From Gallionella straubiae (GTDB taxonomy: Bacteria; Pseudomonadota; Gammaproteobacteria; Burkholderiales; Gallionellaceae): a DNA stretch of 64,000 nucleotides. The translations under genes were made by a program, and so were the position numbers. Within the stretch, counting starts at the first letter, position 1, and the number at the start of each line of letters is the position of its first letter. The stretch covers positions 186,001 through 250,000 of the forward strand of contig NZ_CP194331.1 in the NCBI RefSeq assembly GCF_051257895.1, read 5' to 3'. This document shows, piece after piece, positions 15,846-24,606 of the stretch. Under the pieces are notes generated by a model, which saw nothing but the letters and a program-made list of their open reading frames with translations, ran no database searches and was not told the origin of the DNA.

Positions 15846-16025
15846 ATGCGAATTGCTTATGGCCTGCATGGCTGTGATCCTCGTCTATTACCGCGAGACG
15901 ACCAAATAGCTGCACTCGCAAGTGCAGCTAGGTATGGCCAAGAAGAATTCGTGGTTACGCTTGTCTCACTTTTGCCATCTGATTTGCGCTTACCGGCGAG
16001 CCGAATTTGGGATCAACTAGCCTAG
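15846..16025 (+). CDS. Small hypothetical protein upstream of TraG
   Basis: A 59-residue protein, MRIAYGLHGCDPRLLPRDDQIAALASAARYGQEEF..., ending IWDQLA. GAGGA at 15833-15837 sits 8 bases before ATG 15846, so this start is preferred to in-frame codons upstream (15744, 15783). The stop lies 15 bases before the TraG start, suggesting co-transcription. The sequence is soluble and helical with no recognised domain. Confidence 0.5.
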   Translation: MRIAYGLHGCDPRLLPRDDQIAALASAARYGQEEFVVTLVSLLPSDLRLPASRIWDQLA

Positions 16026-16040
16026 CCAAAGGGCAGATCC

Positions 16041-18785
16041 ATGTCATCGTTGACCATTTACACACTGGGCGATATCCCCACGTTCACCGGAGTATTAAAT
16101 GCGGTTGCGATGGTATTCCAGAGCGGTGCATTCACCGGTCCGGGCATCGGACTAGGTGCGGCCGTGGGTCTGGGCTTGCTCGTTTCCTTGGGAGTCCTGC
16201 TTCTGGTCGGCGGCGCGATCGCGATGTTTCAGGGTGGTGGCGCAGGCCCGGGCAACTGGGCGATGTTGTTGGTGCTGATCCTCGTGTATTCGGTGGCCAC
16301 GCAAAAGGTCGATTTGCAGATCGAGGACTACTACACCGGCACCGCCACCACGGTCGCCAACGTCCCATTCGGCGTGGCCGTACCTGGTGCGATCATCTCA
16401 TCTATCACACGGTCTGTTGCGGACAAGATGGAGGTAGGGTTTTCCACGGTGGACGGTAATTACATTTCCCTGTCGAGCGATGGTTTTGCCAGCCCTCTGC
16501 AGCTCATGCTTTCAATGCGTGGGGGTAAATACGCGTTGCCAGACGCGGATCCATTCCTGGCGGCCAACATCAAGGTTTTCGTGCTGGACTGCGTGGCGGG
16601 AAGACCGGGCTTCAGCCCCAATGCTTTTGCAAAGCAGAACATTCCAGGCGTCAACAACCCGATCGCATACATCACGACGCCCGGCGTGTATGGCGGGGGC
16701 CTGACGGTCATTTTCTCCGATGCCGATCCCGCCGGCATCGGATCCGCGTGTGCCGATGCCGCCACCAATATCAAAAACAAGATGGATGCTTTTGTCGGGC
16801 CGGGAATAAATTCTGCAATGTCGGCCTTTATCAATGCCAACATGAATAAACGGGCAAGCCCCAACACGGCGACGCCCAATAAATACACCGCCGACGATAT
16901 TGTCGACGTGCACGGAAAAATGATCAACGGCATATGGGGAGCATCCCAAACAGCCCAGGATTTCATGATCACGGCGCTGACCTCGGGCACGATCAGCAAT
17001 GCATACAATTGCGGGTTGTCCAATTCCAGCTACGCCACATACAACCAATGCACCATGACCATGACGCAATCCATGGAGCAATGGAAGATCGATGCTGCAG
17101 GGGGCGCTACAGGGTTCTCCAAGGCGATGATGCCGGCGATGAATATCTTGCTGGCCATGTTCTTCGGGTTCGCGCCGTTGATGTTTGTGTTCATGATGAT
17201 GGCGGGCGCGCAAGGGCTCGGCATTCTGGTGAAATACATGTTCTTCGGGATCTGGTGCCAGACCTGGTTGCCGTTTGCCGTGGTGATCAACTACATCGGC
17301 GAAGTCATGGTGAAGTCTGAATTCCTGCGTCTGGCTGCCGCGGCGCCAAACGGCCTCAATCCGGCAACGGTGCCGGCCTTCTATGATGCGCTGTCTGTGA
17401 AGCTGGCCGTTATCTCGGACATGCTCGCCGCGGTGCCGCTGATCTCGATGGCGCTGATGTCCGGATCGATCTATGGCCTGACGAAGATCGCAAGCAATAT
17501 GGGCAAGGATAAGGTCGATGAGAAGGGGGCTGCACCGGGTGTGCAGGAGACGGCCCCGCTCATGAGGACAGCGCCGGTTGGCTCTCAGAACGAGGCGAGA
17601 AGCGTAATGAATCCACATACAAGAGGGGAAACCGCGGGCGGATCCACGCTCCCTTCTTTGTCAGTTGGTGCGACGGCTCAACAAGCCCGTGCGAATGCCG
17701 AGAAATCAGCTGTTGCAGCGAGCACGGCTTATGGGCAGGCAGTTAAATCCACCGTGGCATCGACTTACGGGACAACGGATCAGGATCAGGCGATGCGATC
17801 GTTTGGCAGAGAGATTGGATCGAGCCGCGAAGAAGGCGATCAGTGGATATCAGACCGCGCCAGGGCCGCGAGCGAAAAAGTTACGCTTACACAAGAGCAA
17901 AGCGATGCACTTAAGGGGATCGCTGGAGCATCGGTTGGTATCAGTTTGGGCGCACTTGGGGCCAAAGGCGGAATTGAATATGCTCGCACAGCGCTGGCAA
18001 AAAAATCATGGGCGAAAGGCATTGATCTCACGTCGATGATCAAAGAGGCGCAATCTGTAGGCACTAAAGATACGTTGTCTGCGTCATTCCAATCCGGGAA
18101 TTCGCACTCTCATACTGCCATGAGAGCATTGCAGCACGGATCCACTGATGAACTGTCGAGAGCAGAAAACCTGGTGGAGTCTGCTGGTCGCGAGGCATCG
18201 ATTACATCTGCGTTGTCTAGAAGTGTTGGTTTGACCCAAGGCAAGCCCGTGGATCAATGGTCTGGGGATATTGTCAGAATGGGCAGAAATGCTGAACTGG
18301 CATCGGCTGTTTCTCGCAGGGGGCTTCGGGCTGAAGCCAAACATTTCAGGAATGAGTTGCGGAGTATGGGAATGAAAACGGAGGCGCAAATAGAGGTCGC
18401 CGGGAATTTGTTGGCGTTGGCCAACTCGGGCTCGACCGGCGCGAACGGTGATGCCATCTATGCGATGACAGGCGACGCGACGATGCGCAATATGCCTGAG
18501 ATTAGCAGTCCCAATACGACAGCGGTGGCGCCCGAAAGAGTGACGGCATTTAAGGGTGATGTAGATGCTGGGATTGTTAAGGGGCAAGCTGCTGCTAATC
18601 GCGCAGTGCCAAATTCAGTGCCATCTAGCAGGTCCCCACAACAGGTTCATGATGCGCGAGGTGGGGGCGAGGCCCCGGGTTTGGGCGTGCTCCAGAACAG
18701 GCAAGATCCGGGCACCATATACAACAGTGCCCCTATCAACCAAATACAACGCCCATGGGACGGACTTGACGATATTCCAAAGTGA
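16041..18785 (+). CDS. traG: Conjugal transfer mating-pair stabilisation protein TraG homologue
   Basis: A 914-residue protein close in length to F TraG (938). The first 470 residues form the TraG N-terminal membrane domain, with hydrophobic segments near residues 35-90 and the characteristic late segments MNILLAMFFGFAPLMFVFMMM and YMFFGIWCQTWLPFAVVINYIG. The remainder is a long Ala/Ser/Gln-rich, partly coiled periplasmic-type tail. In F-type systems TraG acts in pilus assembly, mating-pair stabilisation and recognition by entry exclusion. Here no other pilus or secretion genes accompany it except TraN, so it probably works with a helper's machine. Confidence 0.85.
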   Translation: MSSLTIYTLGDIPTFTGVLNAVAMVFQSGAFTGPGIGLGAAVGLGLLVSLGVLLLVGGAIAMFQGGGAGPGNWAMLLVLILVYSVATQKVDLQIEDYYTGTATTVANVPFGVAVPGAIISSITRSVADKMEVGFSTVDGNYISLSSDGFASPLQLMLSMRGGKYALPDADPFLAANIKVFVLDCVAGRPGFSPNAFAKQNIPGVNNPIAYITTPGVYGGGLTVIFSDADPAGIGSACADAATNIKNKMDAFVGPGINSAMSAFINANMNKRASPNTATPNKYTADDIVDVHGKMINGIWGASQTAQDFMITALTSGTISNAYNCGLSNSSYATYNQCTMTMTQSMEQWKIDAAGGATGFSKAMMPAMNILLAMFFGFAPLMFVFMMMAGAQGLGILVKYMFFGIWCQTWLPFAVVINYIGEVMVKSEFLRLAAAAPNGLNPATVPAFYDALSVKLAVISDMLAAVPLISMALMSGSIYGLTKIASNMGKDKVDEKGAAPGVQETAPLMRTAPVGSQNEARSVMNPHTRGETAGGSTLPSLSVGATAQQARANAEKSAVAASTAYGQAVKSTVASTYGTTDQDQAMRSFGREIGSSREEGDQWISDRARAASEKVTLTQEQSDALKGIAGASVGISLGALGAKGGIEYARTALAKKSWAKGIDLTSMIKEAQSVGTKDTLSASFQSGNSHSHTAMRALQHGSTDELSRAENLVESAGREASITSALSRSVGLTQGKPVDQWSGDIVRMGRNAELASAVSRRGLRAEAKHFRNELRSMGMKTEAQIEVAGNLLALANSGSTGANGDAIYAMTGDATMRNMPEISSPNTTAVAPERVTAFKGDVDAGIVKGQAAANRAVPNSVPSSRSPQQVHDARGGGEAPGLGVLQNRQDPGTIYNSAPINQIQRPWDGLDDIPK

Positions 18786-18905
18786 CATACATAAAGATTT
18801 GCGTATACTTTGCGAGCGACATTTTTGAAGACTTTGCGGGGATTACAGAAATGATGAACCGGCTAACATTGTTAGAGGATGTGATCATCCTCGATCATAT
18901 GATAA

Positions 18906-19118
18906 TCAATCATCGTCTCTGGTTATTCCAATCCCCATTCGGCACCCTCGGTCGAAAAACTCGTGCTCTTCTTCCGTCAGCGGACGCACGGAAGAAACCA
19001 GTGAATCGATCTGATGCATCAGCAAACCAAAAAAATGTTTCAACACAGCACACCTTCTTTCTTTTTGTCCCACCACCGTTGCGGCAGAAAATTCAATCTC
19101 GATGTGTCCATTCTGCAT
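18906..19118 (-). CDS. Possible small protein, minus strand
   Basis: A 70-residue frame, MQNGHIEIEFSAATVVGQKERRCAVLKHFFGLL..., ending with an acidic stretch RPLTEEEHEFFDRGCRMGIGIT. Composition is protein-like, but the ribosome site is weak (GGAAAAAG). It lies in the 406-base gap between TraG and the next plus-strand gene. Nothing else in that gap is convincing. If real, it is transcribed against its neighbours and could be a small repressor or antitoxin-like protein. Confidence 0.35.
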   Translation of the reverse strand: MQNGHIEIEFSAATVVGQKERRCAVLKHFFGLLMHQIDSLVSSVRPLTEEEHEFFDRGCRMGIGITRDDD

Positions 19119-19191
19119 ACTTTTTCCGTTTGGTCAAAACATTTTTGCGGTAAGCAATCTGGAGTGAAACTACTTGAATCAAGGAGGCTTT

Positions 19192-19635
19192 ATGGCATCA
19201 CGTGACTTAATAAATTCCAATACGCTTCTAATTGAGGTGTTGCGTGCGCGCCCCAAGAGCGCGCGCATCGCAGTGTATCTGATGGTGGCTAACATCTTCA
19301 TCCTGCAGGCCATCAGCGGATGGCACTATTTGATTGGCACAATACCCCTGCTTCAGCTCAACGCTAACCTGCTGGTGTATTCCACGCTGTTGTTCCTGCC
19401 CTGGCGAATATGGCTGGCCGGCGGCCACAGTCGTGTTGCTTATACGCTATTGATCTCCTCGTCTATCTCCTGGGCTGTTGTGCCTGCGTTTTTCGGGATT
19501 GTCCCCGATGCTTTTGCGGATCGTCTGATGTTGTTCTCAATAGTGATTCCTGTGCAATTGGCATCGCTAATTTCCCTGTGTTTACCGGCAACAACAGCGT
19601 GGTTTTCGATGGTTGAGAAAGCGAGGGTTCAATGA
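19192..19635 (+). CDS. Four-helix inner membrane protein between TraG and TraN
   Basis: A 147-residue hydrophobic protein with about four membrane segments (near residues 20-40, 48-66, 75-97 and 105-130) and a short charged N-terminus MASRDLINSNTLL. AAGGAGG lies 7 bases before ATG 19192, a strong signal. Its stop overlaps the next gene by 4 bases. I do not recognise the family. Position beside TraG, size and topology recall entry-exclusion proteins of the TraS/Eex kind, which act on the partner's TraG. That is inference from context only. Confidence 0.7.
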   Translation: MASRDLINSNTLLIEVLRARPKSARIAVYLMVANIFILQAISGWHYLIGTIPLLQLNANLLVYSTLLFLPWRIWLAGGHSRVAYTLLISSSISWAVVPAFFGIVPDAFADRLMLFSIVIPVQLASLISLCLPATTAWFSMVEKARVQ

Positions 19636-19928
19636 AGTCGGCTAATAAATTGGGAAAAATGCATCCATACAATTCGATCACGCTATCCTGCAATCCGTTT
19701 GGTGTGGAAAGAACAACGGGGGCTTTCTTCGTGGAGCGGCGAATCATCGAATTTTTTAAGAGACAAATTGACACCTTGCCAAAAAACGATTGCACAGCAG
19801 GTTATTTGTCCGGTGAGCTAATGGCTTGGGGATTGGTTAAGCTTATCAGTGAGGAAACTGAGAGAGAGCTTGAGGGGTTGTTGTGTAAGGAATGGTCCGC
19901 AGTGTTTGAGGCTAGGCTACAGAAATAA
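19632..19928 (+). CDS. Hypothetical protein in the TraN operon
   Basis: A 98-residue soluble protein starting MKSANKLGKMHPYNSITLSC. It overlaps the preceding membrane-protein gene by the ATGA junction and ends 1 base before the TraN start, so three genes are translationally linked. The sequence has a helical C-terminal half (LISEETERELEGLLCKEWSAVFEARL). No family is recognised. The tight packing argues that it is a real gene with a role tied to TraN or the membrane protein. Confidence 0.6.
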   Translation: MKSANKLGKMHPYNSITLSCNPFGVERTTGAFFVERRIIEFFKRQIDTLPKNDCTAGYLSGELMAWGLVKLISEETERELEGLLCKEWSAVFEARLQK

Positions 19929-19929
19929 T

Positions 19930-21249
19930 ATGCGGGTGCTCCAACTGGGCTTGGTGGGGTTGTTGATCTGCTTGCAATCAGGCATTGCTCAAGCCGCACC
20001 GACTTGCATAAAGACCGGAGAGGTTTGCGTAGATGCCACGCCGTGCAAGACGATTTCCGGCGTTCAGGTTTGTCTTGCCGGCGTCACGTTGCCGGCAGGC
20101 GCGGTAGCATTGGCCGATACCTGCTGGCACTACACAGCAACCTATGATTGCGCCGGGGGAATGCAGAGTACGTGCCAGCCGCTCATTGACAAGGGGTGTG
20201 GGCTGACAAAGTCCAATTGCATTACCTATCGTAATGATGGCGTGACTTGTTCGGCATACGAACAAACATACCAATGCACTCAAACTCCGGCCGTATCTTC
20301 GACCGGGACCACTTGCGGCGCCACCACTTTTTGCTTGAACGGCCAGTGCTTCGATCTTGCCCGCCCGCAGAACCATGATATGCAGAAAACGGCTGCCATG
20401 ATGGAACTCGCGCGCCAGGCGGGAAATTATCAGGATCCTGCGACCATGCAGTTTTTCAAGGGCACCGGCAATAACTGTGTGAACGCACTATTTGGGCTTG
20501 CTAACTGCTGCACGGTCGGGGCCGCGCCGGGGATGTCGAATGCTGCGCAGATTGGCACTGCTACGGCAATCAACCTTGGGTCTTCATACGTCATGGATGC
20601 GCTGGGCGGCAGCACAGGATCCGCACCGAACCTTTTCAGTCAAGCCTACAGCTACCTACAAAGCCCAAGCTGTACTGCCTTGCCTGGCACTACGCCGTTC
20701 AGCTTCATGGGCGTATCGGTGAACTTTACTGGCACACCGATGTTCTCTTTTGATCCGACATCGCTGGCCATCTCGCTGGCCATCATGGTAGTGACCGATC
20801 TCCTTTCCTGTACGCAGGACGAAAAAATGCTTTCGATGAAGCGGGGGGAACGGCTATGTATCGGGACTGGCAGTTATTGCTCCCAGAAAGTCCCGCTGCT
20901 GGGAATATGCCTGGCTGTTACCGAAACCTACTGCTGCTACAACTCGCGTTTGGCGCGTATTATCAACCAGCAGGGTTGGGCGCAACTTGGAACCTCAGTT
21001 AATGCTTCATGCGATGGATTTACCCAGGCGCAGTTGAGCTCGATTGATTTTTCCAAGATGGACCTGACTGAGTTCATGGCTGAAATCAAATCGCAGATCG
21101 ATATCCCGAAAATTCAGGCCGACATGCAGGCGCGCCTCAACGCAATGGGCAATGCGAATGGGCCAACCAGCCCGACAGCCAATACGCCGGTTTTGAATCC
21201 AAGCGCAGCGGGTGGATATACGGGCGGATTCCGGCTTGTCGCGCCATAA
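19930..21249 (+). CDS. traN: Conjugal transfer mating-pair stabilisation protein TraN homologue
   Basis: A 439-residue secreted protein with a signal peptide (MRVLQLGLVGLLICLQSGIAQA). It is very rich in cysteine, including repeated C-x(n)-C pairs in the first 150 residues, NCC in the middle and ETYCCYNSRLARIINQQG near the C-terminus, followed by the family ending (C-x-G-F then IDFSKMDLTEF). TraN is the outer membrane adhesin that holds donor and recipient together in F-type conjugation and sets recipient specificity. Start ATG 19930 lies 1 base after the previous stop. F TraN is longer (about 600). Confidence 0.85.
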   Translation: MRVLQLGLVGLLICLQSGIAQAAPTCIKTGEVCVDATPCKTISGVQVCLAGVTLPAGAVALADTCWHYTATYDCAGGMQSTCQPLIDKGCGLTKSNCITYRNDGVTCSAYEQTYQCTQTPAVSSTGTTCGATTFCLNGQCFDLARPQNHDMQKTAAMMELARQAGNYQDPATMQFFKGTGNNCVNALFGLANCCTVGAAPGMSNAAQIGTATAINLGSSYVMDALGGSTGSAPNLFSQAYSYLQSPSCTALPGTTPFSFMGVSVNFTGTPMFSFDPTSLAISLAIMVVTDLLSCTQDEKMLSMKRGERLCIGTGSYCSQKVPLLGICLAVTETYCCYNSRLARIINQQGWAQLGTSVNASCDGFTQAQLSSIDFSKMDLTEFMAEIKSQIDIPKIQADMQARLNAMGNANGPTSPTANTPVLNPSAAGGYTGGFRLVAP

Positions 21250-21336
21250 ATGTCTGGTCAGAATTTGCGTTGTATGCATAATTGGCGCATGAGTTACTTT
21301 TGTTTGTTCGGCCATGGAAGTTGGGGGAATCTACAC

Positions 21337-22149
21337 ATGAAGCATCTATTCTCGCTCTCTATCTTGTTGCTTTCGCTCAGCGCATTTGCGGATGAGTCGT
21401 CATCCGGCGCGGTGTCTGCTGTTGTGCCAATCGCTGAGGTTGGTTCGGCATCGGGCATGAGTGAGCCGCCGCAATACAAGGTCAGCAAAAATATCGTAGG
21501 GTTGTTTGGCAGTACCTTCAACCCTGTTTTCAAGGAACCCGGCAAAAAGGTGTTCATCGAATTCGTCAGCCCGAAGATGCCCAGAGACTCGACCGACGAA
21601 AAGATAAAACAGGCAGTCATCGAAGTTTCCAATGCCGTGGACATGCTGAGCGGAGAGGCCCGCAAGGTGTTGGCGAAAGGCGGGATAACCGTGATTGAAG
21701 ACAAGGCCGATGCCGACATTGCATTCGAGATTGTTGCAGCGCAACTTCATTATGGGCACGACCATGCACACCCTATTATCGTGCCGTATCTGGGGATTGC
21801 CGCAACGACTGACTGGGATGATCTTCAGCGCAAAATGAAGCTGCAGAAACCTGGCGCAAGAGCAGGCTTGGACGCCGGTATTTTTTTCGGCCCTGCCATG
21901 GCTTTGCTTTCTGGTGTGACAAGAGCCGTTGCCGACCAGCACAGCGATGATTTGGTGGAAGATACGTCGCCTGTCGAGCAGGGGATGTTGCTGGTGGTCG
22001 AAATGTATATCAAGAAAAATGGCGAGTTTAAGAGGGAGCAGCGCGATTGGCCGAGGGCGCAGTTGGAAAAACCGAGCACCTATATTTATGCCAAGCCGGA
22101 TCAGCTTTTTGCTGATGCCGTCGAGTGCATTATTTCCTGTACCCGTTAG
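21337..22149 (+). CDS. Secreted hypothetical protein downstream of TraN
   Basis: A 270-residue protein with a signal peptide (MKHLFSLSILLLSLSAFA). The mature part has mixed alpha/beta character (EPGKKVFIEFVSPKMPRDSTDEKIKQAVIEV..., DADIAFEIVAAQL), a His-rich spot GHDHAHP and a weakly hydrophobic centre. GGGGGAA precedes ATG 21337. It resembles envelope proteins that respond to stress or bind the cell surface, but I recognise no family. It belongs to the same run of genes as TraN. Confidence 0.65.
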   Translation: MKHLFSLSILLLSLSAFADESSSGAVSAVVPIAEVGSASGMSEPPQYKVSKNIVGLFGSTFNPVFKEPGKKVFIEFVSPKMPRDSTDEKIKQAVIEVSNAVDMLSGEARKVLAKGGITVIEDKADADIAFEIVAAQLHYGHDHAHPIIVPYLGIAATTDWDDLQRKMKLQKPGARAGLDAGIFFGPAMALLSGVTRAVADQHSDDLVEDTSPVEQGMLLVVEMYIKKNGEFKREQRDWPRAQLEKPSTYIYAKPDQLFADAVECIISCTR

Positions 22150-22157
22150 GAGCTGTG

Positions 22158-22571
22158 ATGCGTCGAATTCTGTTTTGTTTGCCCATGCTGGCCACGCTCC
22201 CCGCGTACGCCGAGATCCGCGATGCCGGCGAGGTGGACAAGGCCGGTATGGCAACCATCTGGCGGCAGGTGGTCGGCGGGGATGATGGCTTGGCAGTCAA
22301 TGCTGTGCTGGTCGGCGAACTGGCGGCAAAGATCCGCGAAACAACCGGATCGCCTGGTCCATATAAGGCGACTGTCAGCCGCGTGAAAAAATACCGCGAG
22401 CCGGGTTGCGCGCGCATCCGTATTGCGTATGTGTTTCCGGCCGCCAGAACGGTCGATGGAGGCCGGCGGGATGCGGATATAAGCTATGAACAGAATTTCT
22501 GCCTCGATGGCCATATACCTCGCGAGACGATTGATTTGAACGCAGTACCGAACAATAAAGGAGATATTTGA
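22158..22571 (+). CDS. Secreted hypothetical protein
   Basis: A 137-residue protein with a signal peptide (MRRILFCLPMLATLPAYA). The mature part contains two cysteines (EPGCARI and NFCLDGHIP) that may pair. TAGGAG lies 5 bases before ATG 22158, partly within the end of the preceding gene. The stop overlaps the start of the next gene by one base. No family is recognised; a periplasmic accessory role is inferred from the signal peptide and operon position. Confidence 0.65.
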   Translation: MRRILFCLPMLATLPAYAEIRDAGEVDKAGMATIWRQVVGGDDGLAVNAVLVGELAAKIRETTGSPGPYKATVSRVKKYREPGCARIRIAYVFPAARTVDGGRRDADISYEQNFCLDGHIPRETIDLNAVPNNKGDI

Positions 22572-22759
22572 TGAATGAGTTCATACGAGGCTTTATCAAA
22601 GGCGCCAAAGAAACCCCTCGTGGCTTTTTTGCACCCGTTATTGCCATCTGGCGGCTCTTATTGGATACCACTGAATCGCTCGTTGAGCCGAAGAATGCAT
22701 CGAGCGTCAGAAACCTAAATGGAGGTTGTAATGGACTATCGCAGAATCATCATCAATAG
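22571..22759 (+). CDS. Small hypothetical protein
   Basis: A 62-residue protein, MNEFIRGFIKGAKETPRGFFAPVIAIWRLLLDTTESLVE.... AAAGGAGAT precedes ATG 22571 with good spacing. The N-terminal half is amphipathic and basic, with one weakly hydrophobic segment (FFAPVIAIWRLLL) that could touch the membrane. Its 3' end overlaps the next small gene. It is part of a chain of five tiny overlapping or abutting genes that ends at 23112. Confidence 0.55.
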   Translation: MNEFIRGFIKGAKETPRGFFAPVIAIWRLLLDTTESLVEPKNASSVRNLNGGCNGLSQNHHQ

Positions 22760-22859
22760 TGTTCGCCTTTACTTTGCACCTCTGGTTGGTGCGTGCAGAG
22801 GTTGGCGTGCGGAAGCATTGAAGTACGAAAGACGGTTTCGAGACTGCAATTATGTATAA
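22731..22859 (+). CDS. Small basic hypothetical protein (42 aa)
   Basis: MDYRRIIINSVRLYFAPLVG followed by a basic tail, 42 residues in all. GGAGG at 22721-22725 is ideally placed before ATG 22731, which is the main reason to accept so short a gene. Its start lies inside the 3' end of the previous gene, and its own 3' end overlaps the following one. Arginine-rich with a short hydrophobic patch; function unknown. Confidence 0.5.
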   Translation: MDYRRIIINSVRLYFAPLVGACRGWRAEALKYERRFRDCNYV

Positions 22860-22974
22860 GCTCAAAACGTGGTTATATGAGTTTGTTGCTAGTAAGGAAT
22901 TTGTGACTGGAGGCGTAAGCTTGCTTCTCATGCTTTCAATTGCACCTGCTATTGGCCCCATATGGGTGGACTAA
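22852..22974 (+). CDS. Small membrane protein (40 aa)
   Basis: MYKLKTWLYEFVASKEFVTG then a hydrophobic segment VSLLLMLSIAPAIGPIWV to the C-terminus. It overlaps the preceding gene by 8 bases, and the next ATG follows its stop directly. The layout (basic amphipathic start, one C-terminal membrane helix) is protein-like. No independent ribosome site is strong, so it depends on coupling. Function unknown. Confidence 0.45.
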   Translation: MYKLKTWLYEFVASKEFVTGGVSLLLMLSIAPAIGPIWVD

Positions 22975-23112
22975 ATGACCATTGATACGTTAATTTTTTC
23001 CGTCCTCGCTACGCTGGTTTTGCTCGTGATTTCGATTTACGCGAACAAACATCGTTCAGAGGATGGCCACAAAAGCGGCAAGAAACACCAGAACGGCGGC
23101 GGGCACGTCTAG
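22975..23112 (+). CDS. Small membrane protein (45 aa)
   Basis: MTIDTLIFSVLATLVLLVIS is a clear N-terminal membrane helix; it is followed by a short His/Lys/Gly-rich tail (NKHRSEDGHKSGKKHQNGGGHV). The start codon directly abuts the stop of the preceding gene. It is the last gene of the TraN-side cluster. The His-rich tail could bind metal or nucleic acid; that is speculation. Confidence 0.5.
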   Translation: MTIDTLIFSVLATLVLLVISIYANKHRSEDGHKSGKKHQNGGGHV

Positions 23113-23257
23113 ATCAAAAAGCAAGCGGTCCGCTCTATGAGCGGCCGGTATGTTGGGCTCGCACATGGCGCGTACTGGGTTGCTTTTCCCAGCACGCAAG
23201 CCAGGTGTGAGCAGACAAGCGATAGCGCGTCAGGTACGAGCGCCGCCTATGGAAATT

Positions 23258-23301
23258 CCCTCTCGCCGTTGGCGTGGGCTGCGCCCGTCGAGAGGGCTTT
23301 T
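23258..23301 (+). terminator. Terminator between the small-gene cluster and the integrase
   Basis: CCCTCTCG (23258-23265) pairs with CGAGAGGG (23289-23296), with a GC-rich loop that can pair again, followed by CTTTT. It would end plus-strand transcription before the convergent integrase gene. The rest of 23113-23334 holds no gene. Confidence 0.65.
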
Positions 23302-23334
23302 CCACAGGCTAAATAGCTTTGCTGCAACTACACC

Positions 23335-24573
23335 TTAACCCGATTTTTTGAACGGCAGCACCGTCGCACCAGCACGTAACCCGTCCAGATAACCCGCCCA
23401 ATTCTGCATCATTTTTTTCCGTTCATCGAGCCGCAGCAAGTGCGTTTCTCTCTTGTAAGCTGCGCGTACCTGGTCTTGGTCCGCGTGAGCTAGTTGCAGC
23501 TCGATCAGCCGCACGTCATAGCCGAGCTGTTCCAAGTTCGTCGAGGCCATTGCCCGGAAACCGTGCCCAGTCATTTCTTCACTTGTATAGCCCATGCGCC
23601 GAATCGCGGACAGAATCCCATTATCAGAAAGGCAGCGAGTGGCAGACATGGGAGAGGGGAACAGATATTCACTTTCATGCACCTTGCGCAACTCTTGTAG
23701 AATTGCCGTAGCTTGGTCAGACAATGGCACAACGTGCGGGCGCTTTGCCTTCATCCTTCCTGCTGGGATCGTCCACAGTCTCGCTACCAGATCGAGTTCT
23801 TCCCACTTGGCTTGCCGCAGCTCGCCAGGTCGAACAAACACCAAAGGCGCTAGTTTCAACGCCAGTCGCACCACCTCAGAACCCTTGTATTCGTCGATAT
23901 TGCGCAGCAGCCTCCCGATTTCAGATGGTTCTGTAATAGCGCCCAAGTGGATTTCCTTGGCCGGGGGCAACGCGCCACGCAAAGACATCGTTACATCATA
24001 TTCTGCACGCCCGGTACTGACTGCATACCGCCACACCTGGGCACAGTTCTGCAATAACCGGTGCGCGGTTTCAAGCGCTCCACGCGCTTCAACCCTGCGC
24101 AGCACAGCCAACAATTCAATAGGCTTCACTGTATTTATCCCGACACCCTTGAAATGTGGGAATAGGTCACGCTCAAGTCGGCGAATAATTTTTGAAGCGT
24201 GACTGTCCACCCATTGTGGGCTGAACTTACTGAACCATTCCCTGCTGATGGCTTCCACCGTTTCCAATGCTTCGGGTGATGCAGCAGCGGATGCGATTGC
24301 AGCGCTTCGGGCTTCTTTTTTCACTTCCATGGGATCGAGCCCCGCCGCGAGCAGCTTGCGTGCTTCCAGTGCCGATTCGCGTGCGTTCTTGAGGCTTACT
24401 GCTGGATACAACCCAAAAACCAGTCGCTTCTCTTTTCCAGCAAATCTGTATTTCATTCGCCAGCTTTTTGCGCCGCTCGGCAAAACCTCCAAATACATAC
24501 CTTGCCCGTCAGCAAGCTTGTACGCCTTTTCGCGTGGCTTTGCGGCTGCTGCGGCCTTGTCGTTTAGTTTCAT
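23335..24573 (-). CDS. int: Tyrosine-type site-specific integrase
   Basis: A 412-residue integrase of the P4/CP4-57-like family. Residues 1-90 form the arm-binding domain (KLADGQGMYLEVLPSGAKSWRMKYRFAGKEKRL.., GLYPAVSLKNARESA). The catalytic domain shows the Arg in RPGELRQAKWEELD, HGFRAMAS (His and Arg), a second His in LAHADQDQVRAAYKR and the Tyr nucleophile there. ATG 24573 with GGAG upstream is preferred to ATG 24606. It lies 220 bases from the ssrA 3' end, and ssrA is a common target of this family, so it should insert and excise the island. Confidence 0.92.
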   Translation of the reverse strand: MKLNDKAAAAAKPREKAYKLADGQGMYLEVLPSGAKSWRMKYRFAGKEKRLVFGLYPAVSLKNARESALEARKLLAAGLDPMEVKKEARSAAIASAAASPEALETVEAISREWFSKFSPQWVDSHASKIIRRLERDLFPHFKGVGINTVKPIELLAVLRRVEARGALETAHRLLQNCAQVWRYAVSTGRAEYDVTMSLRGALPPAKEIHLGAITEPSEIGRLLRNIDEYKGSEVVRLALKLAPLVFVRPGELRQAKWEELDLVARLWTIPAGRMKAKRPHVVPLSDQATAILQELRKVHESEYLFPSPMSATRCLSDNGILSAIRRMGYTSEEMTGHGFRAMASTNLEQLGYDVRLIELQLAHADQDQVRAAYKRETHLLRLDERKKMMQNWAGYLDGLRAGATVLPFKKSG

Positions 24574-24606
24574 TATTTTCTCCACTTGATGCTGGCGTGT
24601 GCTCAT

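Noticed and set aside
18782..19153. 123-codon plus-strand frame after TraG
   Set aside because: It begins at a GTG overlapping the TraG stop without a ribosome site and has no protein-like pattern.
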